Notes: generated from the sequence alone by a model not told the origin. 64,000 nucleotides of DNA from Chryseobacterium daecheongense (GCA_027920525.1 CP115858.1:1674001-1738000), one strand, 5' to 3'; counted from the first letter of the stretch, positions 26,459 to 34,938 are shown. Numbers and translations: made by a program.

Positions 26459-27475
26459 TTATTTATTCCCCTTTTTGTCGTTAATATAATTATTGAGATG
26501 AAAATCAATACTTTCCTCGATAGGAATGAACTGATAATTCAGCTTTTGCTTAATTTTTTCGTTGGAAATGGTATTAAAGGATGTGATGGATTCAATATTA
26601 GATTTTGTAACCAGCTTTAATTGTGGAATCAGCCACCCCAAAAGGATATTGGCTATTCTTCCGGCATTAAGTTCTGCTTTAGACAATATTCTGGCATTTT
26701 TCAATCCCAGTTTTTTACGAATATAATTCCCTGTTTCGGCATATCGTTTATTCTCCGAGACCAAAATAAAGCGTTCTCCAAAAATATTATTTTCCATCAG
26801 CTCTACAGAAATCCGTGCAACATCCCGGACATCCACATAAGATGATCCCCCGGAAAAGGTAAAATTATTTTTTTCAAATGTCGAAAAAAGTTCACCACTG
26901 CTTTGGTTCCAGTTTCCACTTCCTATGATAATTGCTGGATTGATGATGATGGTTTTCAGGCCCTCGGCTGAAGCTCTCCATACTTCCATTTCAGATAAAT
27001 GTTTTGAAACGGCATAGGCAGGATGGTCAACCTTTGGATTAAAATCAGATTCTTCGTCAAGTTCCCCTTTTTCATTATAACCGTCCAAAACAGCCACAGA
27101 ACTCACATGAAGAAATTTAGTAACAGACGAACCTTCACAAGCAAATAAAAGATTTTCTGTACCCTTGATATTCGTATGGTACATTTCTTTCTCATCTTGT
27201 GGATGAAAGCTTACTTTTGCAGCACAATGATACACTTCTTCTACGCCTTTCAGGGCATCTTCTAAAGAGTTCATGTCATCAAAATCTACATCTACCCATT
27301 CAATTTTATTAAAAAAATCATCAGAGTTTTCTGTATAAAACTGATATGAATGCTTTACTTCGTTTAAATTACTTGTTCTCCTTTTGGCAGCGCGTACTTT
27401 TTTTCCTTTTTTTAAAAGTTCCAAAATAATTACACGACCCAAAATTCCGGTTGCTCCCGTTACAAAAACCATCAA
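26459..27475 (-). CDS. NAD-dependent epimerase/dehydratase (extended SDR)
   Basis: A 338-residue extended short-chain dehydrogenase. The N-terminal nucleotide motif is GATGILGRV (residues 7-15), with a VSSVAVL strand carrying the catalytic Ser region. YAVSK at 154-158 is the YxxxK active site. The family covers sugar epimerases, dihydroflavonol-type reductases and 3beta-HSD-like enzymes; the FHPQDEKEMYHTNIKGTENLL segment is closest to the latter two. It is immediately upstream of the acyl-CoA ligase, which hints at a lipid substrate. That is inference. Confidence 0.85.
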   Translation of the reverse strand: MMVFVTGATGILGRVIILELLKKGKKVRAAKRRTSNLNEVKHSYQFYTENSDDFFNKIEWVDVDFDDMNSLEDALKGVEEVYHCAAKVSFHPQDEKEMYHTNIKGTENLLFACEGSSVTKFLHVSSVAVLDGYNEKGELDEESDFNPKVDHPAYAVSKHLSEMEVWRASAEGLKTIIINPAIIIGSGNWNQSSGELFSTFEKNNFTFSGGSSYVDVRDVARISVELMENNIFGERFILVSENKRYAETGNYIRKKLGLKNARILSKAELNAGRIANILLGWLIPQLKLVTKSNIESITSFNTISNEKIKQKLNYQFIPIEESIDFHLNNYINDKKGNK

Positions 27476-27665
27476 TTATATTCCTACTTGGTTGTTGACT
27501 AAATTATAATAATATTTTTGATTCAGCAATTCTTCAATGTATTGAAAAATCATGTAAAATCCTATAATGCAAATTTGCGATTTTTAAAGGACAATTTTAC
27601 TTTAGTTTGTTATTTAATTACACTCAAACATTATAAGGTTATTGAAAAATACTCTTTTTCAGGTT

Positions 27666-27722
27666 TTGGCTTAAGCCAATTGTTTGATTAAAATGATAAA
27701 AACGGGCTAAAGCCCGTTTTTA
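27666..27722 (-). terminator. Terminator plus small palindrome downstream of the graspetide operon
   Basis: AAAACGGGCT-AA-AGCCCGTTTT (27699-27720) followed by T on either strand is a strong bidirectional terminator about 65 bases beyond the last ATP-grasp stop codon. A second element, TTGGCTTAAGCCAA at 27666-27679, is a perfect 14-bp palindrome. The rest of 27476-27784 is AT-rich with nothing else evident. Confidence 0.8.
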
Positions 27723-27784
27723 TATATTGAATTAACATGTGATGACAAATTGATAAATAGTGATTACATTAGTAATCACATATT

Positions 27785-28792
27785 CTAAGCTAAGACCATA
27801 TTATTTCTTCGTGGTGCTTTATCACATAAAAGATCAGCAATGCTCTTCGAAATAAGATTTTCTTCCGTAAGATTATCCAGCCAGAAAAATTCTCCGGCAC
27901 CATTAATTTCAATAAAATAATATTCATCTTCAGGAGAAACAATGATATCCATTGCTCCATAATCAACATTATATACATCCAGAAGCTCTAAAACTTTAGC
28001 TTCAATATCTTTGGGAAGATCTGTTCTTACCCATTTATCGATTAGGTTTACCCCATCCTTTCTCCAGTCTACTTTTGCATCTTCAAACTGTTGTGAATCA
28101 ATTTCGAACGCATATACATCCTGCCCTACTGCGGTTACTCTTAGCTCTCTTTTCTTTTCAATTTTCTTTTGGAATTGCATAGGGCAATACAACAGCGAAT
28201 CCAGATCATCCAGCTTGTCCTCTTTAATCACGTTGGTAAATACAACACTTTCCACCCCATCTTCATAAATAGCAAAACCCGATTGCATCTTTCCGATAAC
28301 ATTCTGATGTTTCAGGATAAAATTTCTGGCTTCTTCAGGATTATTGGTAATACAGGTTTCCGGAATTTTAAATCCTATCTTATCCGCAATTTTTAACTGC
28401 TCCTCTTTACTGTCTAATCTTCTGTAAACACTTGGCTTACCCAGAGCATATACATCTATGGATTCTAAAAATCCAAAAAGAGTTGTTCTTATTTCACCCA
28501 TCGCAGCACCATAGAATTTGGCATCTAACTCTTCCTTTAGCCCATCTCCCATATTGTAAGCTCTTCTGTACCACACCGCAGCAATATCATCTAAACGATG
28601 TTTAGCATCCGGAGTTTCGAGAATACTGATCCATTTTCCATCTTGGAAAGTAGTCGACAGTTTATTTTGTAAAGGATATAAATCGACATCAAAGCGGATG
28701 ACCTCAAAGTTATTTTTAATAATATACTCCGTTACTTTTTGTATTGAAAAATTGTCCCCGGTATGGGTGATGATTAAAATTTTGTTATTCAT
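27785..28792 (-). CDS. MdnC/MvdD-like ATP-grasp ligase (ester-forming graspetide maturase)
   Basis: A 335-residue ATP-grasp enzyme expected to form side-chain ester (lactone) bonds in a microviridin-type precursor. It begins ILIITHTGDNFSIQKV, then shows the family-typical FDVDLYP, AVWYRRAYN, YCPMQFQKKIEKKRELRVTAVG, VDWRKDGVN and VDYGAMDIIVSPEDEYYFIEINGAGEFFWLDNL blocks. These match cyanobacterial MdnC/MvdD better than MdnB. EINGAGEFFW at 295-304 is the metal/ATP-binding end of the fold; the usual EINP has Gly in place of Pro. It ends in an extra roughly 12-residue basic tail. It is last in the operon, and its start overlaps the upstream ligase gene by 8 bases. Confidence 0.88.
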   Translation of the reverse strand: MNNKILIITHTGDNFSIQKVTEYIIKNNFEVIRFDVDLYPLQNKLSTTFQDGKWISILETPDAKHRLDDIAAVWYRRAYNMGDGLKEELDAKFYGAAMGEIRTTLFGFLESIDVYALGKPSVYRRLDSKEEQLKIADKIGFKIPETCITNNPEEARNFILKHQNVIGKMQSGFAIYEDGVESVVFTNVIKEDKLDDLDSLLYCPMQFQKKIEKKRELRVTAVGQDVYAFEIDSQQFEDAKVDWRKDGVNLIDKWVRTDLPKDIEAKVLELLDVYNVDYGAMDIIVSPEDEYYFIEINGAGEFFWLDNLTEENLISKSIADLLCDKAPRRNNMVLA

Positions 28793-29741
28793 TGGTTTTC
28801 ATTCTTTTGATAAGGTTATCGGCAATTCTTTCCGCAATGGGAAAGTTAAGTTCTTTTTGTAACATTCCCCACTCTCCTTGTGGATTAACTTCAAGAAAAT
28901 AGTAATTTTCATCTCTTCCTTTGATCATATCGATCGCTCCCATGTAGAGCCCCATTTCTTTCATCATTAAGGTAAGAGAAGACTTAATGTCTTCCGGCAA
29001 TTCGTAAGCTGACCATGTATAATTTCCCTGATTAACACGCCAATCGGCATGTTCACTATTATTAATTTTACCCGTAAAAAACTCACCATCAACGTACATG
29101 ATCCTTAGTTCATATTCTTTTTCTATATACGGCTGAAAAATCATAGGACAATACGCAATATCTGCCAGTGATTCTAAATTATCTTCTCTTATAATCGTTG
29201 TGGAGAGCATATTTTCACCTCCCATAGATTTGGCAATAACTCCATGCAGCTTTGCCACAGCTTTTCCATTACAATATGTATGAAAGAAGGCTGTAATCTC
29301 TTCTTCATCGTTTGAGAAAAGTGTTTTCGGTATCGTTAATTTATTTTTTTTAGCAATTTTCAGTTGATATAATTTGTTTCCATCCGCTTTCTTTTCAGCT
29401 TCAAAAGGATTGATCCAGGGAACATCTTCAAGAGCCGTGTAGAGATTATAACGAAGATTTCCATATTCATTGATGAAAATTTTCACATAGTCATCATCAA
29501 GCTCTTCAGGAATACTGATACGCCATCCTTTTCTATGCCACACTGCCTTGATATCGCTGGAACGGAACGTATTTCCAAACTCGTCAGTCAATTCAAACGA
29601 ATGGTCAGTAATACTAATTTTCTGAAGGTAATTCAGGTGGTCTGAATTTAACCTGAAGTAGGGAATATTTTTAGAAGTAAGATATTCAAAGAAAATATCT
29701 ATAGTATAAAAGTCATTGGAGTGCGTGATACAAAGAATCAT
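28785..29741 (-). CDS. MdnB/MvdC-like ATP-grasp ligase (amide-forming graspetide maturase)
   Basis: A 318-residue ATP-grasp enzyme. The N-terminal ILCITHSNDFYTIDIFFEYL and FRLNSDHLNYL, the AVWHRKGWR segment, CPMIFQPYIEKEYELRIMYV and particularly EVNPQGEWGMLQKEL-x-FPIAERIAD (from residue 284) match the MdnB/MvdC branch. In microviridin synthesis that branch closes the lactam between the core Lys and an acidic residue after the esters are made. It is the first ligase gene after the precursors, preceded by a terminator-like hairpin (29760-29788). The next ligase overlaps it by 8 bases. Role assigned by homology; order of reactions inferred. Confidence 0.87.
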   Translation of the reverse strand: MILCITHSNDFYTIDIFFEYLTSKNIPYFRLNSDHLNYLQKISITDHSFELTDEFGNTFRSSDIKAVWHRKGWRISIPEELDDDYVKIFINEYGNLRYNLYTALEDVPWINPFEAEKKADGNKLYQLKIAKKNKLTIPKTLFSNDEEEITAFFHTYCNGKAVAKLHGVIAKSMGGENMLSTTIIREDNLESLADIAYCPMIFQPYIEKEYELRIMYVDGEFFTGKINNSEHADWRVNQGNYTWSAYELPEDIKSSLTLMMKEMGLYMGAIDMIKGRDENYYFLEVNPQGEWGMLQKELNFPIAERIADNLIKRMKTNE

Positions 29742-29759
29742 TTTTTGCTTTTTATTAAA

Positions 29760-29788
29760 AAAGGAAACTTAGAGTGTAAGTTTCCTTT
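29760..29788 (-). terminator. Attenuator-type hairpin between precursor and ligase genes
   Basis: A perfect 12-bp stem AAAGGAAACTTA / TAAGTTTCCTTT with a 5-base loop is followed on the minus strand by a T run. It lies between the second precursor's stop (29831) and the MdnB-like start (29741). With no new promoter obvious, it probably ends most transcripts after the precursors and lets a fraction continue into the ligases, giving excess substrate peptide. Confidence 0.7.
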
Positions 29789-29830
29789 CTTATGATTTTA
29801 GTATGTTTTATTTTTCTTTAAAACAATTCA

Positions 29831-30034
29831 CTATAATGGCACTGTTGGTGAATCATCATCTCCATCTGATGGATATTTCAATGTATGAGCCATATCCAAA
29901 GTTGGCTTAGTAACAACATCTCTTTCAGGAATTGTGATATCTGGTCCACCTCCTGTTACAGATTGAGGATCTTTCAGTTGTTTTTCAAGGAATGCTGCGA
30001 AAAATGGTTTTTTCTTTGAACTCTTGTTTTTCAT
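29831..30034 (-). CDS. Microviridin-type graspetide precursor 2
   Basis: A 67-residue precursor. A basic N-terminus leads into PFFAAFLEKQ (residues 10-19), the leader helix recognised by microviridin ATP-grasp ligases. A GGG (28-30) may be an export/protease cleavage site. The core near the C-terminus is TLKYPSD-G-D-D-D (51-61), which has the expected donors and acceptors: Thr51 to Asp57 and Ser56 to Asp59 esters, and Lys53 to Asp60 amide. The tail continues SPTVPL. Between GGG and core, residues 32-50 look like a degenerate form of the 8-residue repeat seen in precursor 1. The gene is 75 bases downstream of precursor 1. Confidence 0.9.
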   Translation of the reverse strand: MKNKSSKKKPFFAAFLEKQLKDPQSVTGGGPDITIPERDVVTKPTLDMAHTLKYPSDGDDDSPTVPL

Positions 30035-30109
30035 AATGTTTTAATTTGGTTTAACTTAGTATTTTGTTGAAATTATTAAAAATGATCGATTGATACAAAT
30101 GGATCTGAT

Positions 30110-30361
30110 CTATAATTCTATATGATCTAAAGGTCCACCTTCATCACTATCAGAAGGATATTTCAAGGTTACATTATCATTTCTTACCGTAGTAACATTG
30201 TCAACCAAAACGGAAGTGATATTATCCTTGGAAGGAATCGTAATATTGTCTGAATTAGGTGAAGTAATAATTTCCCCACCTCCGGTTACTTTCTCAGGCT
30301 CTTGAATTTGCTTCTCCAAAAAAGAAGCAAAGAATGGTTTTTTTAGTTTTTTTGGTTTCAT
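30110..30361 (-). CDS. Microviridin-type graspetide precursor 1 with DN[I/V]T repeats
   Basis: An 83-residue precursor. Leader motif PFFASFLEKQ at 9-18 and GGG at 27-29. The C-terminal core TLKYPSD-S-D-E at 65-74 has every canonical residue: Thr65 to Asp71 and Ser70 to Asp73 esters, and Lys67 to Glu74 amide. Between leader and core, Asp-Asn-Ile/Val-Thr recurs exactly every eight residues, at 38-41, 46-49, 54-57 and 62-65, the last running into the core threonine. The repeats carry further Thr/Ser and Asp side chains that could be substrates, or may be a spacer. It is the first gene of the operon, with a promoter candidate at 30392-30418. Confidence 0.9.
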   Translation of the reverse strand: MKPKKLKKPFFASFLEKQIQEPEKVTGGGEIITSPNSDNITIPSKDNITSVLVDNVTTVRNDNVTLKYPSDSDEGGPLDHIEL

Positions 30362-30391
30362 AAGTAAATATTTTTAACTTTTTTGATAAAT

Positions 30392-30418
30392 CTAAAGTAC
30401 AAAATTTCCCTTATGCAA
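30392..30418 (-). promoter_or_regulatory. Promoter candidate of the graspetide operon
   Basis: On the minus strand TTG (30416-30418) is followed after 16 bases by TACTTTAG (30392-30399). This fits the flavobacterial TTG-N17-23-TAnnTTTG pattern with one base mismatch and spacing one short. It lies 31 bases before the ATG of precursor 1. Confidence 0.5.
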
Positions 30419-30474
30419 AAAAATATATCACTCTTTTAAGAAAATTTTAACAATACAACAAACAGAGAATCAAA

Positions 30475-31254
30475 TCAATCCAAACCCAAAAAATTCTTTA
30501 CTACATGACTAAACTCTGTAGGGTTGTCAGCCTGTACCCAATGAGCTGCATTTTTAACAACGACAATTTTAGCCTTAGGAAACTGTTGTTTAATGGCAAA
30601 TTCATCCTGTGGGAGAATATAATTGGATTTTTCCCCGGAAATAAATAAAGTTTCACCCTCAAACACTCCAAATTTTATTGCATTGGATACAAACTCATTA
30701 TACTTTTCGGATAAGGTCTTAAGGTTAAACCTCCAATTTAGTTTTTTGTTATCATCCCAATATAAGTTCTTTGTTAAAAACTGAATGGTAGATTTCTCAG
30801 GAATATACTGACTAAGAACTGCTTCCACCTCATTTCTTGAACCTACATTATTGAAATCCACCGTTTCCAATGCTTTAATAATTCCCTGATGGTGTGGAGG
30901 ATATGCTTTTGGAGAAATGTCAACCACAATAAGTTTTTCTACCTTTTCCGGATACCTTATCGCAAATTGCATTACTGCTTTTCCACCTAAAGAATGTCCC
31001 AGAACATGAGCTTTCTCTATTCCGTAATGATCCATATAATGCGCAATATCATCAGCCAGATCATCATGTGACATACTCTCCGAATGAAAACTTCTTCCAT
31101 GATTTCTGAGGTCCAGTAAATAAACAGGAAGATACTCCCCTAAATCTTTTCCAAAGCTTCCCCAGTTGTCAAGCATTCCGAACAATCCGTGAAAGACCAA
31201 TAAAGGAGTAGACGATTTATCCTCGCCAAATATTTTTGAATGTAAAATTTCCAT
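30475..31254 (-). CDS. Alpha/beta hydrolase (YbfF-like esterase)
   Basis: A 259-residue alpha/beta hydrolase. I chose the ATG ending at 31254 (MEILHSKIFGED). The longer frame adds 22 residues with no family match. HGLFGMLDNW gives the oxyanion loop, GHSLGGKAVMQ the nucleophile elbow with catalytic Ser, and the last His lies in KNAAHWVQADNP. Closest in style to the YbfF esterase group acting on short acyl or malonyl/palmitoyl-CoA-like esters. It follows pdxJ by 79 bases on the same strand. A role in graspetide synthesis is not indicated. Confidence 0.82.
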   Translation of the reverse strand: MEILHSKIFGEDKSSTPLLVFHGLFGMLDNWGSFGKDLGEYLPVYLLDLRNHGRSFHSESMSHDDLADDIAHYMDHYGIEKAHVLGHSLGGKAVMQFAIRYPEKVEKLIVVDISPKAYPPHHQGIIKALETVDFNNVGSRNEVEAVLSQYIPEKSTIQFLTKNLYWDDNKKLNWRFNLKTLSEKYNEFVSNAIKFGVFEGETLFISGEKSNYILPQDEFAIKQQFPKAKIVVVKNAAHWVQADNPTEFSHVVKNFLGLD

Positions 31255-31333
31255 AATTTTTATATTAGATATTAGGTGGTAATTGCAATGTGAAATGATG
31301 AATATTCTATTAATTCCCAAAACACAGGAAATC

Positions 31334-32053
31334 TTACCACTTAGCCAATCTCTTCAAATAAGCCTGAATCGTATTTTCCATACCCATATACAAAGCTTCC
31401 GAAACTAATGCATGTCCTATGGAAACTTCCAGCAAATTTGGTATCGTATCCGCAAAGTATTTTAAATTATCAAGACTAAGATCATGCCCCGCGTTAACTC
31501 CCAGGCCGAATTCGCCGGCAGCTAAAGCCGTTTCAAGATATGGCTTTATTGCCTGTTCTTTATTCGCAACATAATCCTTTGCATAAGCTTCTGTATACAA
31601 TTCTATCCTGTCAGTTCCGGTTTTTGCAGCGTATTCTACTAATCCAGGATTAGGATCAAGAAAGATTGAAGTACGGATTCCTGCATTTTTAAATTCGGCA
31701 ATAACATCAGTAAGAAAATCTAAGTGTTTTTTTGTATCCCAGCCGGCATTAGAAGTAATGGCATCATCTGCGTCAGGAACCAATGTTACCTGCTCGGGTT
31801 TCACTTCAAGGACCATATCGATGAAAGCACGGTGTGGATTCCCTTCAATATTGAACTCCGTAGTTACCAAAGGTTTCAGATCATAAACATCTTTTCTGGT
31901 AATGTGTCTTTCATCAGGTCGAGGATGGATGGTAATTCCCTGTCCTCCGAATTCCTGAATTTTAATTGCAGCTTCTGTTACACTTGGCAATTCGCCTCCT
32001 CTTGCATTTCTTAAAGTTGCAATTTTATTAATGTTTACACTTAGTTTTGTCAT
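31334..32053 (-). CDS. pdxJ: Pyridoxine 5'-phosphate synthase
   Basis: A 239-residue TIM-barrel enzyme condensing 3-amino-2-oxopropyl phosphate with 1-deoxy-xylulose 5-phosphate to form pyridoxine 5'-phosphate. Diagnostic motifs: LSVNINKIATLRNARGG at the N-terminus (typical VNIDHVATLR block), ITIHPRPDERHI, TEFNIEGNP, and GVNAGHDLSLDNL near the C-terminus. Cytosolic. It is preceded on the same strand by an MscS-type channel (87 bases) and followed by an alpha/beta hydrolase. Confidence 0.95.
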   Translation of the reverse strand: MTKLSVNINKIATLRNARGGELPSVTEAAIKIQEFGGQGITIHPRPDERHITRKDVYDLKPLVTTEFNIEGNPHRAFIDMVLEVKPEQVTLVPDADDAITSNAGWDTKKHLDFLTDVIAEFKNAGIRTSIFLDPNPGLVEYAAKTGTDRIELYTEAYAKDYVANKEQAIKPYLETALAAGEFGLGVNAGHDLSLDNLKYFADTIPNLLEVSIGHALVSEALYMGMENTIQAYLKRLAKW

Positions 32054-32140
32054 TTTTATAAGTAGATATTAGAGCTTAGATCCTATATATCAGATAAAAT
32101 CCATTGAATATCCAACATGTAAGGTCTAATCTCTTATTTA

Positions 32141-33403
32141 TTAAACTTTCACTGCAACCTGCATTACCTGCAGGTCAAATTCTTTTGAAGCAACCAACAG
32201 ATGGTCAAAAATATCTGCCTGGATTTGCTCAAAACGCTCCCATTTGGAGTCGTTGGCAAAGCAGTATATTTCCAAAGGCAGCCCATGCGGAGTAATATCC
32301 AGCTGACGAACCATCACCACTCCTTTTTGATCAATATCCGGGTCATTTTCTATATATTTTTGGGCGTAATACCTGAAGACTCCGATATTGGTCAATTGTC
32401 GTCCGTTCACAATTTTATCATTATGAGCCAATGATTCTTTTTCCTTTCTGATTTCTATACTTTTTCCTTCCAGGTATTCTGAGATGAGATTGATATCCTT
32501 TAGACGATTGATTTCTTCATCATTTAAAAACTTAAAAGAATTGATATTAAAATAAATTGATTTTTTTATCCTTCGGGTATTCGATTCGGACATGATCTGA
32601 AGATTTTTGATCTCGGTAGTCAGCAGATCGTAAGTAGGAATCGTAGAAACCGTTTTATCAAAATTGGTGATTTTGGTCGTTAGAAGACTGATATCTGCTA
32701 TATTACCTTCGATATTGTATTTGGGAATACCAATCCAGTCTCCAACTTTCATGTTTTTAGAAGTGGCAACATGAAGCCCTGTTACAAATCCTAAAATAGT
32801 ATCTCTGAAAACAAGTACAAGTACAGCAGTGATAGCCCCCAAACTTCCCAGAATTGTTCCTCCTTTGATTCCGAAAATCACACAAATACCAACTACAGTA
32901 AGAATAAAAATTCCAAATATCTTGACCGATTCTGAAATAGCATTTAAAGCCATTATCTTATAAAAATCCTGTTTGATAACAAAATAATTCCTCAATGCTG
33001 TTAATGCCCTGAATAACATCCCGGCAATAACAAAAATGATCGCTACACTAACAATTAACCCCAATAATTCAAAACTTTTCGGATGTCTCCAAAAGACTGA
33101 TTTAAGAGCATATTCAGCAAAATTCAATGCACCTAGATGAACTATTGAGTTTGTAATTCTTGACTGATAGATTGATTTTAGAACAGGATATTTTTCTTTA
33201 TCAAAAAAGAATTTGAATATCGTATTGACAAGAATTTTAAAAATAAAATCTATTACATAGACAAATCCTGCCAAAAATAAAAATTTAAGGATAATCTGAC
33301 AGGTAAGTACCAAGTCATTGGGCACATTAGCGCTTACAAAATAATGGATCTGATCACTTATATCCTGTAAAAAGTCTTTGGTGTCTTGTAACTCGTCTTT
33401 CAT
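32141..33403 (-). CDS. MscS-family mechanosensitive ion channel
   Basis: A 420-residue membrane protein. I start at the ATG ending at 33403 (MKDELQDTKD), because a TAAATTTG promoter box lies at 33409-33416, inside the longer frame. The N-terminus has several transmembrane helices (about residues 25-180). Then follows the pore-type segment GGTILGSLGAITAVLVLVFRDTILGFVTGLHV, and a beta-rich MscS domain with VGDWIGIPKYNIEGNIADISLLTTKITNFD. The extended N-terminus makes it a larger, MscM/YbdG-like member. It relieves osmotic pressure at the inner membrane. Leaderless translation is possible. Confidence 0.88.
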   Translation of the reverse strand: MKDELQDTKDFLQDISDQIHYFVSANVPNDLVLTCQIILKFLFLAGFVYVIDFIFKILVNTIFKFFFDKEKYPVLKSIYQSRITNSIVHLGALNFAEYALKSVFWRHPKSFELLGLIVSVAIIFVIAGMLFRALTALRNYFVIKQDFYKIMALNAISESVKIFGIFILTVVGICVIFGIKGGTILGSLGAITAVLVLVFRDTILGFVTGLHVATSKNMKVGDWIGIPKYNIEGNIADISLLTTKITNFDKTVSTIPTYDLLTTEIKNLQIMSESNTRRIKKSIYFNINSFKFLNDEEINRLKDINLISEYLEGKSIEIRKEKESLAHNDKIVNGRQLTNIGVFRYYAQKYIENDPDIDQKGVVMVRQLDITPHGLPLEIYCFANDSKWERFEQIQADIFDHLLVASKEFDLQVMQVAVKV

Positions 33404-33408
33404 TATCG

Positions 33409-33416
33409 CAAATTTA
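33409..33416 (-). promoter_or_regulatory. -7 promoter box abutting the mscS start
   Basis: TAAATTTG on the minus strand, ending 5 nt before the ATG at 33403. It supports the shorter start and a transcription start at or beside the ATG. Confidence 0.6.
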
Positions 33417-33677
33417 TGAAATTTAAGGATCATTTTAATTAAAACCTATCCATCAATTTTTATCCCAAAATGGATTTTATTTTCATTTTTAATAAAATTT
33501 TAAAATCATTATTTTAAAAAATTATTAATTTACTTAAAACATCAACAAATAGGTAAAAAATTAATTAAAAAACATTATTTAAAATAAACAATACTCAAAA
33601 TTTATCATATTATATTATTTTATATTTAATTATTTATTAAATTTGGTTCAAACTAACCCCATAAAAATCAATCAGAT

Positions 33678-34865
33678 ATGAGAAAAAACTACTTATTTAT
33701 TTTATTGTGTGTATTCACACTGTTTATCAACTGCTCCGGAGGAGATGATTCTGCAACACCTTCCGAAAACGTTGGACCACCTGCTATAAAGACAGGAAAA
33801 CTTATCGGTAAAGTGATGTCACAAAATGGCACTAAGCCTATTGGAGGTGCTTCAGTTTTTACATTTGACGATCAGTATAAAATTTATTATACCACTTCAG
33901 ATGCCAACGGTAACTTTACATTGGATGCTCCGGCTGGAAATCGGACTATCCATATTCAGACGGGTAATGGTAGTAATTTCCGTACGGAAATTTCCGCAAC
34001 TGTAAAAGATCATGAAACCTTAAATCTCGATGTCAGCCAAACCAAGCTCAATCAGGTTGCAAAAATAGCTTATGTAAAGGGAGCGTATGATAAAATTGAG
34101 GATATCATTCAGACTTTAGGCTATAATGCCACCGAAATTACTAATGCCGATCTTGCCAACTTAACTGCTATTGCACAATATGACATTATATTTCTCAACT
34201 GTGGTTCAAGAAATAATTACTCTTCAAATCCTGGACTCTATACTGTAATTGATGCTAATCTAGCCATTTTTGTTGCTAATGGCGGGAGTATCTATGCTTC
34301 GGATTGGGATGTTTCCTATCTGGTAGGCGGAACAAGCAATACGAGTAACTGTTCAATGACCGGAGGGTTTGTTCCTGATACCAAGTTATGTTCTAAAAAC
34401 ATCGGAAGCACAGGTACCCTGGATGCTACGGTAAACAATGCCGGACTTACAACGGCTTTAGGATTTAATACACTTAACATCAACTATGATTTAGGGGCAT
34501 GGCAAAAAATAATTAATTACGACCCGGCTTATTGGGAAGTGTTGGTTAAAGAAACCTCATCAAATGATGCCCTGATGATCAGAACCAATCATTTCTCCGC
34601 AACAGGTATTCCTACCACTCCAATAGGAAACGCTCCCAATTCAACATTTGTAACGGTTTGTATTACTTTACCAGGCAACATTCAGATCAGTATTTCAGTT
34701 CCTCAGGTACTGGTTCCTTATTTGGTAGCGTTAGGGGCCACAGTGGGGCCTTGCTCGGGATCTTCAACCAGCGGGTATATTTATTATACCACTTTCCATA
34801 ATCATGCTTCAGGAAACATCGGCAACGCAGGTGTGATTCTGCAATATGTAATCTTAAACTTATAG
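33678..34865 (+). CDS. Lipoprotein with carboxypeptidase-regulatory-like domain
   Basis: A 395-residue surface or periplasmic lipoprotein. The signal ends at a lipobox-like region LFINC (Cys20). Residues 35-110 form a CarboxypepD_reg-type beta-sandwich (LIGKVMSQNGTKPIGGASVFTF, FTLDAPAGNRTIHIQTGNG). The rest has a flavodoxin/GATase-like block (KIAYVKGAYDKIEDIIQTLGY, YDIIFLNCGSRNNY, IFVANGGSIYASDWD), like proteins that sense or scaffold, and a Cys-containing C-terminus. No enzyme activity can be claimed. A terminator follows; it is a single-gene unit. Confidence 0.68.
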   Translation: MRKNYLFILLCVFTLFINCSGGDDSATPSENVGPPAIKTGKLIGKVMSQNGTKPIGGASVFTFDDQYKIYYTTSDANGNFTLDAPAGNRTIHIQTGNGSNFRTEISATVKDHETLNLDVSQTKLNQVAKIAYVKGAYDKIEDIIQTLGYNATEITNADLANLTAIAQYDIIFLNCGSRNNYSSNPGLYTVIDANLAIFVANGGSIYASDWDVSYLVGGTSNTSNCSMTGGFVPDTKLCSKNIGSTGTLDATVNNAGLTTALGFNTLNINYDLGAWQKIINYDPAYWEVLVKETSSNDALMIRTNHFSATGIPTTPIGNAPNSTFVTVCITLPGNIQISISVPQVLVPYLVALGATVGPCSGSSTSGYIYYTTFHNHASGNIGNAGVILQYVILNL

Positions 34866-34886
34866 AAAATTCTCAACTTATATGAA

Positions 34887-34915
34887 AAGGTGGCTTTTTT
34901 AAGGCCACTTTTTTT
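34887..34915 (+). terminator. Rho-independent terminator
   Basis: AAGGTGGC and GGCCACTT arms with a T-rich loop, then a T run, 21 bases after the stop at 34865. Confidence 0.75.
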
Positions 34916-34938
34916 ATATTGCATTATATTTTTAAAGA

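Noticed and set aside
30475..31254. Alpha/beta hydrolase as leader peptidase of the graspetide operon
   Set aside because: It groups with pdxJ, is of the YbfF esterase type, and its transcript precedes rather than joins the graspetide unit.
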